From NCBI GenBank assembly GCA_947627585.1, contig CANQWP010000061.1, forward strand, positions 1 to 5,182: a stretch of DNA of 5,182 nucleotides. Reading direction: 5' to 3'. The notes under the pieces were generated by a model that was not told the origin of the DNA, searched no databases, and saw nothing but the letters and a program-made list of their open reading frames with translations. Source of the DNA: an uncultured Clostridia bacterium (lineage in GTDB: Bacteria; Bacillota; Clostridia; Christensenellales; UBA1242). A program made the position numbers and the translations under genes. Positions 4,945 through 5,182 of this stretch are shown in pieces; position 1 is the stretch's first letter; the number at the start of each line of letters is the position of its first letter.

Positions 4945-5150
4945 GAGAGAGCATCTTTGGGGACTTTTCCCCAAAGATACATAGTAACTCTAATTTCGTG
5001 AAGATTGACAAAAAAAACACAAAAAGCAAGCCTTTTGGTCGATTGCAGATTGCTGAATTAAAGAAAACACCCGGGCTCGTTGAGGAAGAAAAAGCGAAAA
5101 ATTTGCAAAAAAAGATGAAAAAAGTTAAAAAATTTTTGAAAAAGTGTTGA
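4941..5150 (+). CDS. Doubtful 69-residue basic ORF overlapping the holin-like gene
   Basis: The ATG at 4941 overlaps the upstream stop as ATGA, a common form of translational coupling, but no Shine-Dalgarno is visible. The product is basic, with no membrane segment and no family I recognise; the C-terminal part is extremely Lys-rich (KAKNLQKKMKKVKKFLKKC). Two facts weaken the call: its beginning is occupied by a perfect hairpin (4953-4978), and its Lys-rich end coincides with an A-tract array leading into the promoter at 5147, whose -35 overlaps the stop codon. The Lys codons may therefore reflect DNA structure rather than protein selection. It could be a real small protein, a degraded gene end, or non-coding. 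Confidence 0.35.
   Translation: MRESIFGDFSPKIHSNSNFVKIDKKNTKSKPFGRLQIAELKKTPGLVEEEKAKNLQKKMKKVKKFLKKC
4953..4978. other. Perfect 10-11 bp hairpin after holin-like gene, no U-tract
   Basis: ATCTTTGGGG (4953-4962) pairs with CCCCAAAGAT (4969-4978); an extra A-T pair would leave a CTTT tetraloop. It starts 8 nt after the stop at 4944. No T-run follows on either strand, so it is not a standard intrinsic terminator; it could be an mRNA 3'-end stabiliser, a processing site or an attenuation element for the overlapping ORF. Confidence 0.7.
5089..5143. other. Roughly phased A-tracts upstream of the last promoter
   Basis: A-tracts of 5-7 bases begin at 5089, 5097, 5107, 5118, 5127 and 5139, on average one helical turn apart, ending 3 bp before the -35. 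Regularity is lower than at 2590-2634, and the stretch overlaps the end of the doubtful ORF at 4941-5150. Confidence 0.5.
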
Positions 5151-5176
5151 CAAAGGTGAGGGTGGTGGAGTATAAT
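5147..5176 (+). promoter_or_regulatory. Consensus promoter for a gene beyond the window
   Basis: TTGACA (5147-5152) and TATAAT (5171-5176), both perfect, are separated by 18 bp. The start point falls at about 5181, at the window edge, so the transcribed gene is not visible. The -35 overlaps the TGA stop (5148-5150) of the ORF at 4941. Confidence 0.88.
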
Positions 5177-5182
5177 AGGCAT

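Overview
This 5.2-kb window looks like chromosomal DNA from an endospore-lineage Bacillota (Firmicutes), most likely an uncultured Clostridia-type bacterium. The evidence is a clear Spo0A C-terminal domain, AT-rich intergenic DNA, consensus sigma-A promoters, a strong Shine-Dalgarno on one gene, and intrinsic terminators. No exact taxon can be named from sequence alone. All genes lie on the + strand.

Layout: (1) 2-709, the 3' part of a spo0A-like gene, cut by the window edge; its receiver domain has Glu where the phosphorylated Asp should be. (2) 710-896, an AT-rich spacer with phased A-tracts, Spo0A-box-like sequences and a consensus promoter. (3) 897-2591, a membrane-anchored surface protein with InlB-type repeats and an unrecognised C-terminal half. 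(4) 2592-2803, a tRNA-Val(UAC) unit with its own promoter, a phased A-tract array and a terminator. (5) 2804-2969, a regulatory spacer with a perfect Spo0A box directly upstream of a weak -35 and a perfect -10; the -10 is so close to the next ATG that the mRNA would be almost leaderless. (6) 2970-4463, a lipoprotein with a small Big2-like domain, about 285 residues of disordered acidic/proline linker, and a small C-terminal domain, followed by a strong terminator. (7) 4579-4944, a small LL-H-type holin-like membrane protein, overlapped by 4 bp by a doubtful 69-codon ORF (4941-5150). (8) 5147-5176, a consensus promoter for a gene beyond the window.

How the parts may work together: three of the genes encode envelope proteins (surface repeat protein, lipoprotein, holin-like protein) next to a sporulation-type master regulator whose recognition sequence occurs in two of the spacers. 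A Spo0A-controlled envelope set is therefore a reasonable hypothesis, but it is inference. The clearest unusual signals are the phosphoacceptor substitution in Spo0A, the Spo0A box plus leaderless architecture at the lipoprotein gene, and 10-bp-phased A-tract arrays upstream of several promoters.
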